NCBI RefSeq assembly: GCF_001431525.1
Contig: NZ_LDJH01000012.1
Coordinates: 62,001-126,000, forward strand
DNA: 64,000 nucleotides
DNA from: Stenotrophomonas koreensis
GTDB taxonomy: Bacteria > Pseudomonadota > Gammaproteobacteria > Xanthomonadales > Xanthomonadaceae
Direction of reading: 5' to 3'
The notes under the pieces were generated by a model. That model did not search any database, was not told the origin of the DNA, and worked only from the letters and a program-made list of their open reading frames with translations. Shown one piece after another: positions 46,946 through 58,047 of the stretch. Position 1 is the stretch's first letter; every line of letters starts with the position of its first letter. The position numbers and the translations under genes are program-made.

Positions 46946-47574
46946 GGCTGGCTGGTCGGTGCCGGGGTGGGTGTATGCCCGGCGGCCAGGGCGTCGGCAT
47001 TGCCCAGGGTGGCCAGCAGCGGGCGCAGCTGCTGGTCGATGACCGCATCGGTGAGCGCACCGCTGTGTTTCCAGCGCACGATGCCGTTGGCATCGACCAG
47101 GAAGGTCTCCGGCGCGGCGGTGATCCCCCAGTCCAGTGCAGTGGTGCCCTCGTAATCGCTGAGCACCACGAAGTACGGGTTGCCCAGGCGTTCCAGCCAT
47201 GCCTTGGCATCGGCCGGCTCGTCCTTCCAGTTGTAGCCAACCACGCGGACGCTGCGCTCCAGCGCAAAACGGGTCAGTACCGGGTGTTCCTCGGCGCAGG
47301 CCGGGCACCAGCTGCCCCAGACGTTGAGCACATACGGCGCACCGGCAAGCTCGTCGCTGCTGATCCGTATCGTCGGGTCATGCAGCACCGGCAGGCTGAA
47401 GGACGGTGCGCGCTGGCCGATCAATGGCGAGGGCAGGGCATCGCGCTGGGCATCGCCACTGCGCATTACCGCAAACAGCATCAGACCGATCAGGCCGAGG
47501 AAAAACAGCACGCCGATGACAATGGCCACCGGCGGCAGCGGCTTGTTCTGCGCAGGCGTGGGGGTGGTGCTCAT
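46942..47574 (-). CDS. ccmG: Thiol:disulfide interchange protein CcmG/DsbE
   Basis: A 210-aa periplasmic thioredoxin-like reductant for apocytochrome c. One N-terminal anchor helix (about 15-37) is followed by a thioredoxin fold with GSWCPACAEEHP (C90/C93), YNWKDEP and the cis-Pro region ITAAPETFLVD. It overlaps both neighbours by four bases and has a slightly longer Pro/Thr-rich C-terminus than usual. Confidence 0.95.
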   Translation of the reverse strand: MSTTPTPAQNKPLPPVAIVIGVLFFLGLIGLMLFAVMRSGDAQRDALPSPLIGQRAPSFSLPVLHDPTIRISSDELAGAPYVLNVWGSWCPACAEEHPVLTRFALERSVRVVGYNWKDEPADAKAWLERLGNPYFVVLSDYEGTTALDWGITAAPETFLVDANGIVRWKHSGALTDAVIDQQLRPLLATLGNADALAAGHTPTPAPTSQP

Positions 47575-49502
47575 ACAACATTCTCCTTGCGCCGGCGCAG
47601 GCGTCCGGCGGTGGCAGTCAACAGGGCGCCCATGGCCATCAATAATGCACCGGCCCAGATCCAGCGCACCATCGGTTTGTAATGCAGGCGCAGTGCCCAG
47701 GCGCCATCGCCGAGCGGTTCGCCCAGCGCGGCATAGATATCCCCATGCCAGCGACGGGCAATACCGGCCTCGGTCATCAGTTGCCCACGCAGGTACAGCC
47801 GCCGCTCCGGATGCAGCGTATCCAGGGTCTGGCCGCCGCGCTGGAGCACGACGGTGGCGCGTTCGGCCTGGTAATTCGGGCCTTGATGGGCACGGACTTC
47901 ACTCAAGGCCAGCTGGTAGCCGCCCAGTTCGGTCTGCTGTCCCGGGCGCATGGCCAGCTCACGCTGCACATTCAACGCCTCCACCAGCAGCGCGCCGACC
48001 AGGAACACCGCGATGCCGGCATGGCCCAGCCACATGCCGAGGGTTTCGGCATCCGGACGGCCATTGCCACGCAGGCGCTGAATGATGTGCACGGCGGTAC
48101 CGGCAGCAACCCAGACCGCGGCGACGATGCCGGCCGCAGCCTTGACCGGCCCCTGCGGGGCCAGCCAGAAGGCAAGCCCACCGGCCAGCAGCGCCAGCAG
48201 TGCCCAGGGCAGCAACAGCGGCAGTGCGCCGCGGCCGCGTTGACGTTGCCAGGCGGTCAGCGGCCCCAGCGGAACCAGCAGCACCAGCGGGGTCATCAGC
48301 AGCACGAACAGGCTGCCGAAGTACGGCGGGCCCACCGAGATCTTGCCCAGTCCCAGTGCATCGGCCAGCAGCGGGTACAGGGTGCCCAGCAGCACCATCG
48401 CCGCGGCAGCGGTGAGCAGAAGGTTGTTGGCCAGCAGCAGGCTCTCGCGCGAATGCAGGGCAAAGCCACGGCGCGGGTCCGAGCTGTCCGGGCTGATGCG
48501 CGGTGCACGCAGGGCGTACAGCAGCAGCGCCGCGCCCATCACCAGCGCCAGGAAGACCAGGATGAACAAGCCACGGGCGGGATCGGCCGCAAACGAATGC
48601 ACGCTGGTCAGCACGCCCGAACGCACCAGGAAGGCGCCCAGCAGCGACAGCGAGAACGCGGCGATGGCCAGCAGCAGGGTCCAGCGCACGAACACGCCGC
48701 GCTTCTCGCTCACCGCCTGGCTGTGGATCAATGCCGCCCCGACCAGCCAGGGCAGGAAGCTGGCGTTCTCCACCGGGTCCCAGAACCACCAGCCACCCCA
48801 ACCCAGCTCGTAATACGCCCACCAGCTGCCCAGCGCGATGCCCAGGGTCAGGAAGGCCCAGGCCACATTGGTCCAGGAGCGGCTGGCACGCAGCCAGCGG
48901 CTGTCCACCCGGCCCTCCAGCAGGGCGGCGATGGCAAAGGCGAAGGGCACGGAAAAACCGACATAGCCGATGTAAAGCATCGGCGGGTGGAAGATCAGCC
49001 CGGGGTCCTGCAGCAGCGGATTGAGGTCGTGACCATCCAGCGCGGCCGGCAGCAGGCGCTCGAACGGGTTCGAGGTGAAGACACAAAATGCGGCAAAGCC
49101 CAGCCCGATCATGCCCAGCACCGACAGTACCCGGGCCTGGAAGGGCAGTGGCAACTCCCGGCAGCGCCAGGCAACGGCAGCACTCCACAGGGCCTGGACC
49201 AGCAACCACAGCAGCAGCGAGCCTTCATGCGCGCCCCACACCGCACTGAGGCGGTAGATCAGCGGCAAGGCCAGGTTGGCGTTGTCGGCGACATAGCGCA
49301 GCGAAAAATCCAGCTGCACGAAGGCAGCGCTGAGCACGGCAAAGGCGGCCAGTACCAGCAGCAGGTGCAGCCAGGCCGCACTGCGCCCCAGCTGCATCAA
49401 TGCCGGCCTGGCGGTCTGTGCCCCGAGCAGCGGCAAGCTTGCCTGGACCGCAACCGCGAGCAGGGCGGCGATCAGCAGCAGCTGCCCGATCTCACCGAGC
49501 AC
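47571..49502 (-). CDS. ccmF: Cytochrome c haem lyase subunit CcmF
   Basis: A 643-aa multi-helix haem lyase component. The WWD domain reads [18 protein letters not shown], and conserved His-containing segments ([37 protein letters not shown]) match haem ligation sites. GTG 49502 is chosen as the start because AGGAG sits 8 bases upstream and LGEIGQLLL aligns with the family's MPEIG N-terminus. Earlier in-frame ATGs at 49544 and 49535 would overlap ccmE by 44-53 bases. GTG gives an 11-base overlap. Confidence 0.92.
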   Translation of the reverse strand: MLGEIGQLLLIAALLAVAVQASLPLLGAQTARPALMQLGRSAAWLHLLLVLAAFAVLSAAFVQLDFSLRYVADNANLALPLIYRLSAVWGAHEGSLLLWLLVQALWSAAVAWRCRELPLPFQARVLSVLGMIGLGFAAFCVFTSNPFERLLPAALDGHDLNPLLQDPGLIFHPPMLYIGYVGFSVPFAFAIAALLEGRVDSRWLRASRSWTNVAWAFLTLGIALGSWWAYYELGWGGWWFWDPVENASFLPWLVGAALIHSQAVSEKRGVFVRWTLLLAIAAFSLSLLGAFLVRSGVLTSVHSFAADPARGLFILVFLALVMGAALLLYALRAPRISPDSSDPRRGFALHSRESLLLANNLLLTAAAAMVLLGTLYPLLADALGLGKISVGPPYFGSLFVLLMTPLVLLVPLGPLTAWQRQRGRGALPLLLPWALLALLAGGLAFWLAPQGPVKAAAGIVAAVWVAAGTAVHIIQRLRGNGRPDAETLGMWLGHAGIAVFLVGALLVEALNVQRELAMRPGQQTELGGYQLALSEVRAHQGPNYQAERATVVLQRGGQTLDTLHPERRLYLRGQLMTEAGIARRWHGDIYAALGEPLGDGAWALRLHYKPMVRWIWAGALLMAMGALLTATAGRLRRRKENVV

Positions 49503-49971
49503 CGGCTTGCTCCTGCGCGGCGCCAGTGCCGTCATCGACATCATGCCGTCGGTGGGCCTGGCTCATCTTGTCGGCCACTTCCCTGGGCATGTAGGTCTCA
49601 TCGTGGCGGGCCAGCACATCGTCGGCAATGAAAACTCCGTCGGCCATGCGCCCGGTGGCCACTACCGCCTGTCCTTCGCGGAACAGGTCAGGCAGCAGGC
49701 GGTCGTAATGCACGCTCAGCTGCGCATCGCCATCGGTAACGGCAAAGCGGGCCTGCAGGCTGCCGGCATCACGCTGGAAGCTGTCCTTGGCGACCATGCC
49801 GCCAAGGCGGAAACGCTGGCCGGGCTGGGTCTGGCCAGCCAGCACCTCGGCCGGGGTGTACAGGTAGGTCAGGTTGCGCTGCAGGGCCAGGGTCAGCAGG
49901 CCGATGGCCAGTGCCGCGCCCAGCGCGATCAGGCTGATCCAGACCAGCCGGCGGCGGTGGTTCGGGCTCAT
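49492..49971 (-). CDS. ccmE: Cytochrome c maturation haem chaperone CcmE
   Basis: A 159-aa periplasmic haem chaperone anchored by one helix (about 9-30). The OB-fold contains the covalent haem His123 in [10 protein letters not shown], followed by a flexible charged tail. Other conserved blocks are YLYTPAEV and [11 protein letters not shown] 49971 overlaps ccmD by four bases. It receives haem from CcmABCD and passes it to CcmF. Confidence 0.95.
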   Translation of the reverse strand: MSPNHRRRLVWISLIALGAALAIGLLTLALQRNLTYLYTPAEVLAGQTQPGQRFRLGGMVAKDSFQRDAGSLQARFAVTDGDAQLSVHYDRLLPDLFREGQAVVATGRMADGVFIADDVLARHDETYMPREVADKMSQAHRRHDVDDGTGAAQEQAGAR

Positions 49972-50147
49972 CGCTCCAGCTCCTGGTCCATCGCCACGCT
50001 GGCAGGGCGCCGCTGCTGCTGGCGTGCGGCCTGCTGCCGGCCCTGGCGCAGCGCCCGGCGTACCGCCAGTGCCCCGGCCAGGGCATCGGCGGCGAGCACC
50101 ACGATGAACACCGCATAGGCGCCGATCACATAGCCCAGGTAGCTCAT
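49968..50147 (-). CDS. ccmD: Haem exporter protein CcmD
   Basis: A 59-aa membrane protein. One helix ([20 protein letters not shown]) is followed by a basic, Gln/Arg-rich cytoplasmic tail ([16 protein letters not shown]), as in known CcmD. Four-base overlaps on both sides (with ccmC and ccmE) and its place in the operon support it. CcmD helps release holo-CcmE from CcmABC. Confidence 0.93.
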   Translation of the reverse strand: MSYLGYVIGAYAVFIVVLAADALAGALAVRRALRQGRQQAARQQQRRPASVAMDQELER

Positions 50148-50893
50148 GGCCTGCCCCCGGCACGTTGGCGCACCCAGTCACGGCCGGCCTCGCGCACCAA
50201 GTTGTCGGCGCGGGCGCGGGTCAGCAGCGAGCCGGCAAACACGAACTTGGTGGCAATCACGATCCACCACAGCGGCGGCAGCATCGCCGGATCCATCTTG
50301 CTGGTGCCAAACACCGAGATCGTCTGGCCTTGGTGCAGGGTGTCCCACCACACCACCGAGTAACGGATCACCGGCAGCAGGGCCACGCCGACAATGGCCA
50401 GCAGTCCGGCGGCACGGGCGGCATTGCGGCGGTCATCGATGGCGCGGTACAGCGCCATCACCCCCAGGTACAGGAACAGCAGGATCAATTCGGTGGTCAG
50501 GCGCGGATCCCAGTCCCACCAGGTGCCCCACATCGGCTTGCCCCAGATCGAGCCGGTGAGCAGGGTGATCACGGTGAAGGCCGCGCCGATCGGCGCGCAG
50601 GCCATGGCCAGGATCTCGCACAGCTTGATCCGCCAGATGTGGGCGATGGCGGCATAGCCGGCCATCAGCGCGAACACCAGCAGGCTCATCCAGGCACTGG
50701 GGACATGGATGTACAGGATGCGGAAGCTGTCGCCCTGCTGGTAGTCGGCCGGCACCACGAACAGCGCCTGCCACAGGCCGATGCCGAGCAGGGGCAGGGC
50801 TATCAGCCAGCAGACCGGTGCCCAGCGTGCGGCAAAGCGGTCGAAGGTCGGCGGGGAACCCAGTTGGTGGAACCAGCGCAGCAGGGCAGTCAT
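50144..50893 (-). CDS. ccmC: Haem exporter protein CcmC
   Basis: A 249-aa, six-helix haem-handling protein. It has the WWD motif [12 protein letters not shown], with conserved His in LYIHVPSAW and in WDTLHQG, which coordinate haem during attachment to CcmE. Standard family length. The gap to ccmB is 57 bases, the only sizeable gap in this ccm operon. Confidence 0.95.
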   Translation of the reverse strand: MTALLRWFHQLGSPPTFDRFAARWAPVCWLIALPLLGIGLWQALFVVPADYQQGDSFRILYIHVPSAWMSLLVFALMAGYAAIAHIWRIKLCEILAMACAPIGAAFTVITLLTGSIWGKPMWGTWWDWDPRLTTELILLFLYLGVMALYRAIDDRRNAARAAGLLAIVGVALLPVIRYSVVWWDTLHQGQTISVFGTSKMDPAMLPPLWWIVIATKFVFAGSLLTRARADNLVREAGRDWVRQRAGGRP

Positions 50894-50950
50894 CAGATAC
50901 GTGTGCTCATCGGGTTGGCTTGCGTGGTGGGCGTGCTGGTCCAGGGCGGC

Positions 50951-51642
50951 TCATTCCAGGCTGATCCGCAACGCCGCCGCGGTAAGCAGCGGCGCCAGTA
51001 CCAGCGCGGCGGCCAGCAGGGCGGCCAGCATCAGCAGGGCACCACTGCTGTCCTGGCCGTTGCCGGCCGCCACCAGGGCACCGGCGCCGAACACCAGCAC
51101 CGGAACGTACAACGGCAGCGACAACAGCGCCACCAGGATGCCGGCGCGGCCCAGGCTGACGGTCAGTGCGGCGACCACCCCGCCGATCAGGCTCAGCAAC
51201 GGGGTACCCAGCGCCAACGATGCCAGCAACAGGCCGATCCGGTCATGCGGCAGATGCAGCATCAGCGCCAGCAGCGGGCTGAGCAGCAGCAGCGGCACGC
51301 AGGTCACCAGCCAGTGGCCGACCACGCGCACCAGGCACAGCCAGGCCAGCGGCAGCGGCGCCAGCAGCCACTGCTCCAGGCTGCCATCGGCGGCATCGTC
51401 GCGGAACAGCCGTTCCATCGCCAGCTGTCCGGACAGCAGCACGGCCAGCCACAGCACCGCACCGGCCACGCTGGCCAGCGCCTGCGGTTCGCGGCCCTGG
51501 GCCAGGGCGAACAGCATCACCACCAGCAGCGCAAACAGCACCGGCTGGATGGCATCACCGCGCCTGCGCCAGGCCAGGCGCAGGTCACGCTGCAGCAGGG
51601 CGCCGGCCGCCTGCAGGGCGCCGGGACGGGTATCGACGGCAC

Positions 51643-51646
<4 letters not shown>
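50951..51646 (-). CDS. ccmB: Haem exporter protein CcmB
   Basis: A 231-aa integral membrane subunit of the CcmAB ABC transporter, with six helices. Visible segments include [38 protein letters not shown] and a C-terminal [21 protein letters not shown]. The start overlaps the ccmA stop (ATGA). ATP hydrolysis by CcmA with CcmB is required to release haem-loaded CcmE. Confidence 0.94.
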
Positions 51647-52278
<632 letters not shown>

Positions 52279-52390
52279 GGTGAGCGGATGCCAGCGAAAG
52301 GTGAAAGTGATTGTAGCCGGCAGTTGCCGGTGTGCCAGCCACTGGCGTGATTGCGTACACTGCCGTCCTTTGTCGATCATGGAGCCGGCC

Positions 52391-53539
52391 ATGCAGCCGC
52401 AGACCAAGCTGCCCAAGGTGGGCACCACCATTTTCAGTGTGATGTCGCAACTGGCCGCCGAACACGGCGCGGTCAACCTGGGCCAGGGCTTTCCGGATTT
52501 TCCGGCACCGCAGCGCCTGCTCGATGCCACCAGCGCGGCGATGAATGCCGGCCACAACCAGTACGCACCGATGCAGGGCGTGCCGGTGCTGCGCCAGGCG
52601 ATCGCGGCCAAGGCACTGGAGTGCTATGGCGCGGTGGTCGATGCCGACACCGAAATCACCGTCACCAGTGGCGGCACCGAGGCGATCTTCAATGCCATCC
52701 ATGCGGTGGTGCGCCCGGGTGAGGAGGTTATCGTGCTCGACCCGGCCTATGACTGCTATGTGCCGGCGATCGACCTGGCCGGGGCGCGTTCGGTGCATGT
52801 GGCGCTGGACCCGGTTACCTTCGCGGTGCCGTGGGAGGCCGTGCGCGCGGCGATCACCCCGGCCACCCGGATGATCATCGTCAACACCCCGCACAATCCG
52901 TCCGGGGCGATGCTGGGCGCGGCCGACATGCAGACCCTGTCCGACCTGCTCGCCGGTACCGACATCTACCTGCTTGCCGACGAGGTCTACGAACACATCA
53001 TCTATGACGGTGCGCGGCACGAATCGGCACTGCGCTGGCCGGCCCTGCGCGAGCGCGCTTTCGTGGTTTCCAGCTTCGGCAAGACCTACCACTGCACCGG
53101 CTGGAAGCTGGGCTATGCGATCGCCCCGCCGGCGCTGACCGTGGAGTTCCGCAAGGTCCACCAGTACAACACCTTCACCAGTTTCGGCCCGGCCCAGTAT
53201 GGTTTTGCGGCGATGATCAACGAGCAACCGGAGCACCACCGCGAGCTGGGCGCGTTCTACCAGGCCAAGCGCGATGCCTTCCGTGCCCAGCTGGCACAGA
53301 CCCGGTTCAAGCTGCTGGATGTGGCCGGTGGCTACTTCCAGCTGGTGGATTACTCGGCCATCAGCGACCTGGACGACATGGCCTTCTGCCGCTGGCTGAC
53401 CATCGAGAAGGGCGTCACCGCCATCCCGCTGTCGCCGTTCTATGCCGAGCCACCGGCCGGGCAGCGCCTGATCCGCCTGTGTTTTGCCAAGAACCAGGCC
53501 ACCGTGGATGCGGCCATCGCGCGTCTGCGCGAGCTGTGA
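52391..53539 (+). CDS. ybdL: Methionine/aromatic aminotransferase (YbdL-like)
   Basis: A 382-aa class I PLP aminotransferase. The PLP lysine is Lys231 in [24 protein letters not shown] and [13 protein letters not shown] are the cofactor motifs; GGYFQLVDY and IRLCFAKN follow. Start ATG 52391 has GGAG 6 bases upstream. E. coli YbdL uses methionine with oxo acids or glutamine. The next gene encodes an omega-amidase, so together they may run glutamine-dependent transamination and remove the oxoglutaramate formed, aiding methionine salvage. Confidence 0.92.
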   Translation: MQPQTKLPKVGTTIFSVMSQLAAEHGAVNLGQGFPDFPAPQRLLDATSAAMNAGHNQYAPMQGVPVLRQAIAAKALECYGAVVDADTEITVTSGGTEAIFNAIHAVVRPGEEVIVLDPAYDCYVPAIDLAGARSVHVALDPVTFAVPWEAVRAAITPATRMIIVNTPHNPSGAMLGAADMQTLSDLLAGTDIYLLADEVYEHIIYDGARHESALRWPALRERAFVVSSFGKTYHCTGWKLGYAIAPPALTVEFRKVHQYNTFTSFGPAQYGFAAMINEQPEHHRELGAFYQAKRDAFRAQLAQTRFKLLDVAGGYFQLVDYSAISDLDDMAFCRWLTIEKGVTAIPLSPFYAEPPAGQRLIRLCFAKNQATVDAAIARLREL

Positions 53540-53549
53540 GGTGGGCGCG

Positions 53550-54374
53550 ATGAACCTTCCGACCCAGGACCTGCGCATCTCGCTGGTGCAAGGCGATACC
53601 TTGTGGCATGACCCGGCAGGCAACCGTGCCCACTATGCGGCGCTGATCGCGCCACTGGCCGGGCAGACCGACCTGGTGATCCTGCCGGAAACCTTCACCA
53701 GCGGTTTTTCCAATGTCGCCGGCGAGCAGGCCGAGGGCATGGACGGCCCGTCGCTGGCTTGGATGCAGGCCCAGGCCGCCGCGCTGGATGCGGTGGTCAC
53801 CGGCTCGCTGCAGCTGCGGGTGGACGGCCAGGTCTACAACCGTCTGCTCTGGGTCTACCCGGACGGGCGCATTGCCCATTACGACAAGCGCCACCTGTTC
53901 CGCTACGGCGGCGAACACGAGCGCTATGCCGCCGGCAGCCACCGCCTGAGCGTGGAGTGGAAGGGCTGGCGGATCAATCCGCAGGTCTGCTACGACCTGC
54001 GCTTTCCGGTGTTCTGCCGCAACCGTTACAACGTCGAGCGCGCCGATGCGCTGGACTTTGACCTGCAGATCTTCGTGGCCAACTGGCCGCAGCAGCGTGC
54101 CCATGCCTGGAATACCCTGGCCCGCGCGCGGGCAATCGAGAACCTGTGCTATGTCGCGGTGGTCAACCGGGTCGGCACCGACGGCAACAAGCTCAGCTAT
54201 GCCGGCGACAGCGCGGTGATCGATTTCCTTGGCCAGGCGCAGCTGGCCCTGCACGGCAGCGAGCAGGTGGCCACCACCACGATCAGTGCCGCTGCGCTGG
54301 CCGCGCACCGCCAGCGTTTTCCGGCAATGCTTGATGCCGATACGTTCGAACTGCCGGGGATGGGCCGGCCCTGA
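53550..54374 (+). CDS. yafV: Omega-amidase (YafV-like nitrilase family)
   Basis: A 274-aa carbon-nitrogen hydrolase with catalytic triad Glu47 (LPETF), Lys113 (HYDKRHLF) and Cys147 (QVCYDLRFP). The family hydrolyses alpha-ketoglutaramate or ketosuccinamate to oxo acids. It starts 10 bases after the aminotransferase stop, supporting a coupled glutamine transaminase-amidase role. No extra domains. Confidence 0.92.
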   Translation: MNLPTQDLRISLVQGDTLWHDPAGNRAHYAALIAPLAGQTDLVILPETFTSGFSNVAGEQAEGMDGPSLAWMQAQAAALDAVVTGSLQLRVDGQVYNRLLWVYPDGRIAHYDKRHLFRYGGEHERYAAGSHRLSVEWKGWRINPQVCYDLRFPVFCRNRYNVERADALDFDLQIFVANWPQQRAHAWNTLARARAIENLCYVAVVNRVGTDGNKLSYAGDSAVIDFLGQAQLALHGSEQVATTTISAAALAAHRQRFPAMLDADTFELPGMGRP

Positions 54375-54441
54375 GGAGCGGCTTGCCCGGCGCACAGCGC
54401 CGGGTCAGCGGCGGTTCCGCGCGGCTCGGCAGTGGACCAAT

Positions 54442-54466
54442 AAAAACGCCCCGCTGACGGGGCGTT
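54442..54466 (-). terminator. Terminator downstream of rluB
   Basis: AACGCCCCG (54445-54453), loop CTGA, CGGGGCGTT (54458-54466). On the minus strand the stem is followed by TTTTTA, so it ends the scpA-scpB-rluB transcript; on the plus strand the T-run is poor. Confidence 0.88.
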
Positions 54467-54521
54467 CTGGTTTCCGGTGTCCTGCCGCAGTGGCAGGGCA
54501 CCGGATTGGCACGCGACGGGC

Positions 54522-56135
54522 TTAGAAGCCGCCGCGCGGGCCGCGGTTGCCGCCACCTGGGCCACGACCACCGGGACGTGCGCTGCCACCCGGGCGGGCA
54601 CCGCCACGGTTGCCGCCGGGGCGATCGCCGCCCGGGCGCGGGCCGCGGTTGCCGGCCGGGCGGTCATTGCCGCCACGCGCCGGGCGGGCGGCACCGTACG
54701 GGCTGTAGCCCGGGTTGGCGTGATCGGACGGGAAGCTCGGTGCATTGCCCGGATGCCCGTACGGATGACGCGGCGCGGCGGGGCGGCCTTCGCCAGCACC
54801 ACGCGACTCAGCATGGGCCGGCTTGCCGCCGGCGTAACCGCCTGGCTTGCCGCCACGATTGCCACCCGGCTTGCCGGCGCCACCCGGACGGCCTGCACCG
54901 GCCGGACCACGGCCAGCACCCGGACCGCGCCCGGCACCCGGGCCGGCATTGCGGTGGCCGCTCGGGCCGGTGGACACGCCTTCGGGCACATACCAGGAAC
55001 GGAAGGCGGCGGGATTGCCTTCCGGCAACGCACGGTCGTTGCGCGGCTTGCGCGGCTTGAGCGGCTTGTTGATCTGCTTGGCCGCCGCATCACCGGTAAC
55101 GGTCAGGCCGCCGCGCGGCGGCTTGCCACCACGGCCACGGCCACGCTCTTCGCGCGGGTTGTCGAAACGGCGCAGCTCGCGGCCTTCATCGGCGGCGGTG
55201 TTGCCATTGATGTAGGCATTGCGCGGCTGGCCATCACGGCCCACGCGCACCGGCGCCTTCAGTGCACGGCGCTGGCCGATCACCGGCAGCAGGGTCAGTG
55301 CCGGAGCAGCGCCGTCCTCGAGCTTGAGTTCATTGCGCAGGGCCTGGACCTGGGCCGAGCTCAGTTCGCTGCTCTGGCCACGGGCCAGTTCGCGCGGCAG
55401 GGTGATGTTGCCGTAGCGGGCGCGCTTCAGGCGCGAGACCTGGCAGCCCTGGGATTCCCACAGCCGGCGTACTTCGCGGTTGCGGCCTTCCTTGACCACG
55501 ACCCGGAACCAGTCGTGCGAATCGGTGCCGCCGATGCGCTCGATCTCGTCGAACTTGGCCGGGCCGTCTTCCAGCGCCACGCCACGGGCCAGGCGGTCAA
55601 CGATGTTGTCCGGCACCTTTTCCTCGCCTTCCGGGGCGCGCACGCGGACCACGTACTCGCGCTCGACCTCGAAGGAGGGGTGCATCATCGCGTTGGCCAG
55701 CTCGCCGTCGGTGGTCAGCAGCAGCAGGCCGGTGGTGTTGATGTCCAGGCGGCCGATGCTGATCCAGCGCGCGCCCTTGAGCGGCGGCAGCGCTTCGAAC
55801 ACGGTCGGACGGCCTTCCGGGTCTTCGCGAGTGGTGACCTCGCCTTCGGGCTTGTTGTAGATCAGCACGCGGGCCGGTTCGGTCAGCGCGCTGGCCACGA
55901 ACTGGCGGCCGTCCAGCTCGACCTTGTCGCCGCTGCGGATCGACTGGCCGGTCCTGGCCACTTCGCCGTTGACCTTGACCAGGCCGTCGGCAATGCGCTG
56001 TTCCAGTGCGCGGCGCGAGCCCAGCCCGGCCTGGGCCAGCACTTTGTGCAGGCGCTCTTCGGTACGGGTGGTATCGCTGCCTTCGCGCTTGAGCGAAAGT
56101 TTGTTCAACGACATTTTGCTTTTGGTGTCACTCAT
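54522..56135 (-). CDS. rluB: 23S rRNA pseudouridine synthase RluB with long Gly/Arg tail
   Basis: A 537-aa RluB/RsuA-type synthase, modifying 23S rRNA (U2605 in E. coli). An S4 domain (about 29-85: ERLHKVLAQAGLGSRRALEQ) is followed by the catalytic domain with GRLDINTTGLLLLTTDG (catalytic Asp) and VKEGRNREVRRLW. About 230 residues after position 300 are low-complexity Gly/Arg/Pro repeats such as GGNRGGKPGGYAGGKP, absent from E. coli RluB (291 aa). Start ATG 56135 (GGAG upstream) overlaps the scpB stop by 8 bases. Confidence 0.92.
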   Translation of the reverse strand: MSDTKSKMSLNKLSLKREGSDTTRTEERLHKVLAQAGLGSRRALEQRIADGLVKVNGEVARTGQSIRSGDKVELDGRQFVASALTEPARVLIYNKPEGEVTTREDPEGRPTVFEALPPLKGARWISIGRLDINTTGLLLLTTDGELANAMMHPSFEVEREYVVRVRAPEGEEKVPDNIVDRLARGVALEDGPAKFDEIERIGGTDSHDWFRVVVKEGRNREVRRLWESQGCQVSRLKRARYGNITLPRELARGQSSELSSAQVQALRNELKLEDGAAPALTLLPVIGQRRALKAPVRVGRDGQPRNAYINGNTAADEGRELRRFDNPREERGRGRGGKPPRGGLTVTGDAAAKQINKPLKPRKPRNDRALPEGNPAAFRSWYVPEGVSTGPSGHRNAGPGAGRGPGAGRGPAGAGRPGGAGKPGGNRGGKPGGYAGGKPAHAESRGAGEGRPAAPRHPYGHPGNAPSFPSDHANPGYSPYGAARPARGGNDRPAGNRGPRPGGDRPGGNRGGARPGGSARPGGRGPGGGNRGPRGGF

Positions 56136-56868
56136 CAATTTGGCTCCGGCCTGCCCGTGCAGGGCGGCCTTCAGGTTCAACATCGGCTTGCTCAACGGCC
56201 AGCGGCGTCAGCGCAGCGGCGTTGGAGGAGTTCAGGTGGTGCTCTGCCGCACGGGTGCCCGGCGCAGCGTCGGGTGCCTCGTCCAGAGGCGTTGTAGCGG
56301 TGGAAAAATCTTCATTGGCGGCGGCCAGGGCCGCCGCGCTGTCCTGCAGGCTGTGCAACGGTGGCAGCTGGTCCAGCGCGGCAAGGCCGAAATGGTCCAG
56401 AAACGCGCGGGTGGTACCCAGCAGTGCTGGGCGTCCGGCGATCTCGCGGTGGCCGACCACTTCCACCCAGCCACGTTCTTCCAGGGTCTGGATGATCTGG
56501 CTGGATACCGCCACCCCGCGCACCTGTTCGATCTCGCCGCGGGTGATCGGCTGCCGGTAGGCAATCAGGGCCAGGGTTTCCAGCGTGGCGCGCGAATAAC
56601 GCGTACGCCGTTCGCTGAACAACCTGGCCACCCAGCGGTGACAGCCGGGCTTGACCTGGTAACGCCAGCCGCTGGCCACTTCGCGAAGTTCCACGCCCTG
56701 GTCGTCACTGTCCTGCTGCAGCTGTGCCAGGGCATGCCTGATCGCGTCGCGGTCAACCCCGTCATCGGCATCGAACAACTCCTCCAGCTGGCGCAACGAC
56801 AGTGGCTGTGGGGCCGCCAGGATCGCGGCTTGAAGGATGCAGCGCAGTTGCCCGGTGCTGATTGCCAT
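56128..56868 (-). CDS. scpB: Segregation and condensation protein B
   Basis: A 246-aa SMC-complex subunit with two winged-helix domains. Recognised blocks are ILAAPQPLSLRQLEELF, TRYSRATLETLALIAYRQP, ITRGEIEQVRGVAVS and GRPALLGTT...FLDHFGL. The C-terminal 60 residues are an acidic, Ala-rich tail. It is two bases after the scpA stop and overlaps rluB. Confidence 0.93.
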   Translation of the reverse strand: MAISTGQLRCILQAAILAAPQPLSLRQLEELFDADDGVDRDAIRHALAQLQQDSDDQGVELREVASGWRYQVKPGCHRWVARLFSERRTRYSRATLETLALIAYRQPITRGEIEQVRGVAVSSQIIQTLEERGWVEVVGHREIAGRPALLGTTRAFLDHFGLAALDQLPPLHSLQDSAAALAAANEDFSTATTPLDEAPDAAPGTRAAEHHLNSSNAAALTPLAVEQADVEPEGRPARAGRSQIDE

Positions 56869-56870
56869 GG

Positions 56871-57725
56871 TCAGTGCAATTGACCGCAGGCAGCAACATG
56901 GATCGGGCCCAGTGCCTGGGTCTGGGTGATCTCCAGCAGCTGCTCCTTGGCCAGTTCCAGAATGGCCAGCAGGCTGACCAGTACCCCGTTGCGGCCTTCC
57001 TCCGGCGTAAACAGGGCAACAAAATCGTGGCGCTGGCCATCGGCCACCGTGGCCAGGATCTGGCTCATCCGCTGCCGCACGCTCAGGGCTTCGCGGGTGA
57101 TCTGGTGGCCGGCCTGCAGCTGCGCCCGTTGCAGTACCTGCTGCAATGCCTGCAGCATCTGGCCCAGGTCCACCTGCGGTGGCGTCTGGATGGCCACCGC
57201 CAGCCCGGCATCGGCATGGGCCAGGTCGGTGTCGCGTTCGAGCCGGGGCAGCGCATCCAGATCCGAGGCCGCCTGACGGAAGCGCTCGTATTCCTGCAGC
57301 CGGCGCACCAGCTCGGCACGCGGGTCATCATTGAAGGTGTCATCCTCGCCGAAGGCCTCATCGCACGGTGGCGGTGGCAGCAGCATCTGCGATTTGATCT
57401 GTGCCAGCATCGCCGCCATCACCAGGTAGTCGGCGGCCAGCTCCAGCCGCAGCTGCTGCATCAGGTCGATGTACTGCACGTACTGGCGGGTGATTTCGGC
57501 AACCGGGATGTCCATCACATCCAGGTTCTGCCGGCGGATCAGGTACAGCAGCAGGTCCAGCGGGCCTTCAAATGCTGACAGCACCACCTCCAGTGCATCC
57601 GGGGGGATGTACAGGTCGCGCGGCATCTGCAGCAACGGCTGTCCATGCAGCAGCGCCAACGGGGTTGGCTGCCCATGCTCAGGCAGGTGTTGCAGGTTCG
57701 CGTCGGGCGCGGCTTGGGCTGTCAT
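56871..57725 (-). CDS. scpA: Segregation and condensation protein A
   Basis: A 284-aa kleisin subunit of the bacterial SMC-ScpAB condensin. The N-terminal FEGPLDLLLYLIRRQNLDVMD is the family signature; EITRQYVQYI, AADYLVMAAMLAQIKSQMLLP and a C-terminal winged helix (VSLLAILELAKEQLLEITQ) follow. ATG 57725 is the preferred start; a further 34 residues upstream lack family features. Confidence 0.92.
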   Translation of the reverse strand: MTAQAAPDANLQHLPEHGQPTPLALLHGQPLLQMPRDLYIPPDALEVVLSAFEGPLDLLLYLIRRQNLDVMDIPVAEITRQYVQYIDLMQQLRLELAADYLVMAAMLAQIKSQMLLPPPPCDEAFGEDDTFNDDPRAELVRRLQEYERFRQAASDLDALPRLERDTDLAHADAGLAVAIQTPPQVDLGQMLQALQQVLQRAQLQAGHQITREALSVRQRMSQILATVADGQRHDFVALFTPEEGRNGVLVSLLAILELAKEQLLEITQTQALGPIHVAACGQLH

Positions 57726-58047
57726 CAGTTCCAGGTACGGATGGCGCGCCGGGTGCCGGGTTGCGCTCACAGCGCAGACGCGACGACCCAGGTGCACACG
57801 GTTTGCACCGTCTGTCGGTGCTGCCACACATCAAAAAAACAAGGCCATGCGCCGAGCGGAGCACGGTAGAACACGGAAGGTGGTCATCACGGCGTTGCGC
57901 GGTGCGGCTCGGAGGCTGGCCGATGAAGGCGGCCGGGCGACAGTTCACCAACGCGTGTAGGTGCAAAGACTAACGCCGTGGCCCGGTCGCTGTCTAGTGT
58001 TGGCCGGCTACACTGGTGACTTGTTTAACGCAGGTGCGGAGTTGGCC
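57726..58047. other. Intergenic region between scpA and the yciI-bolA pair
   Basis: These 322 bases between divergent genes hold no convincing gene. GGTGCA-N7-TGCACC (57791-57809) with the overlapping ACGGT-TTGC-ACCGT could be an operator near the scpA promoter. A TACACT hexamer near 58009 is a weak -10 candidate for yciI. Confidence 0.4.

Noticed and set aside
47682-49631. Long plus-strand open frame opposite ccmF
   Set aside because: Low-complexity Gln/Arg/His product with no domain; ccmF on the other strand has clear motifs.
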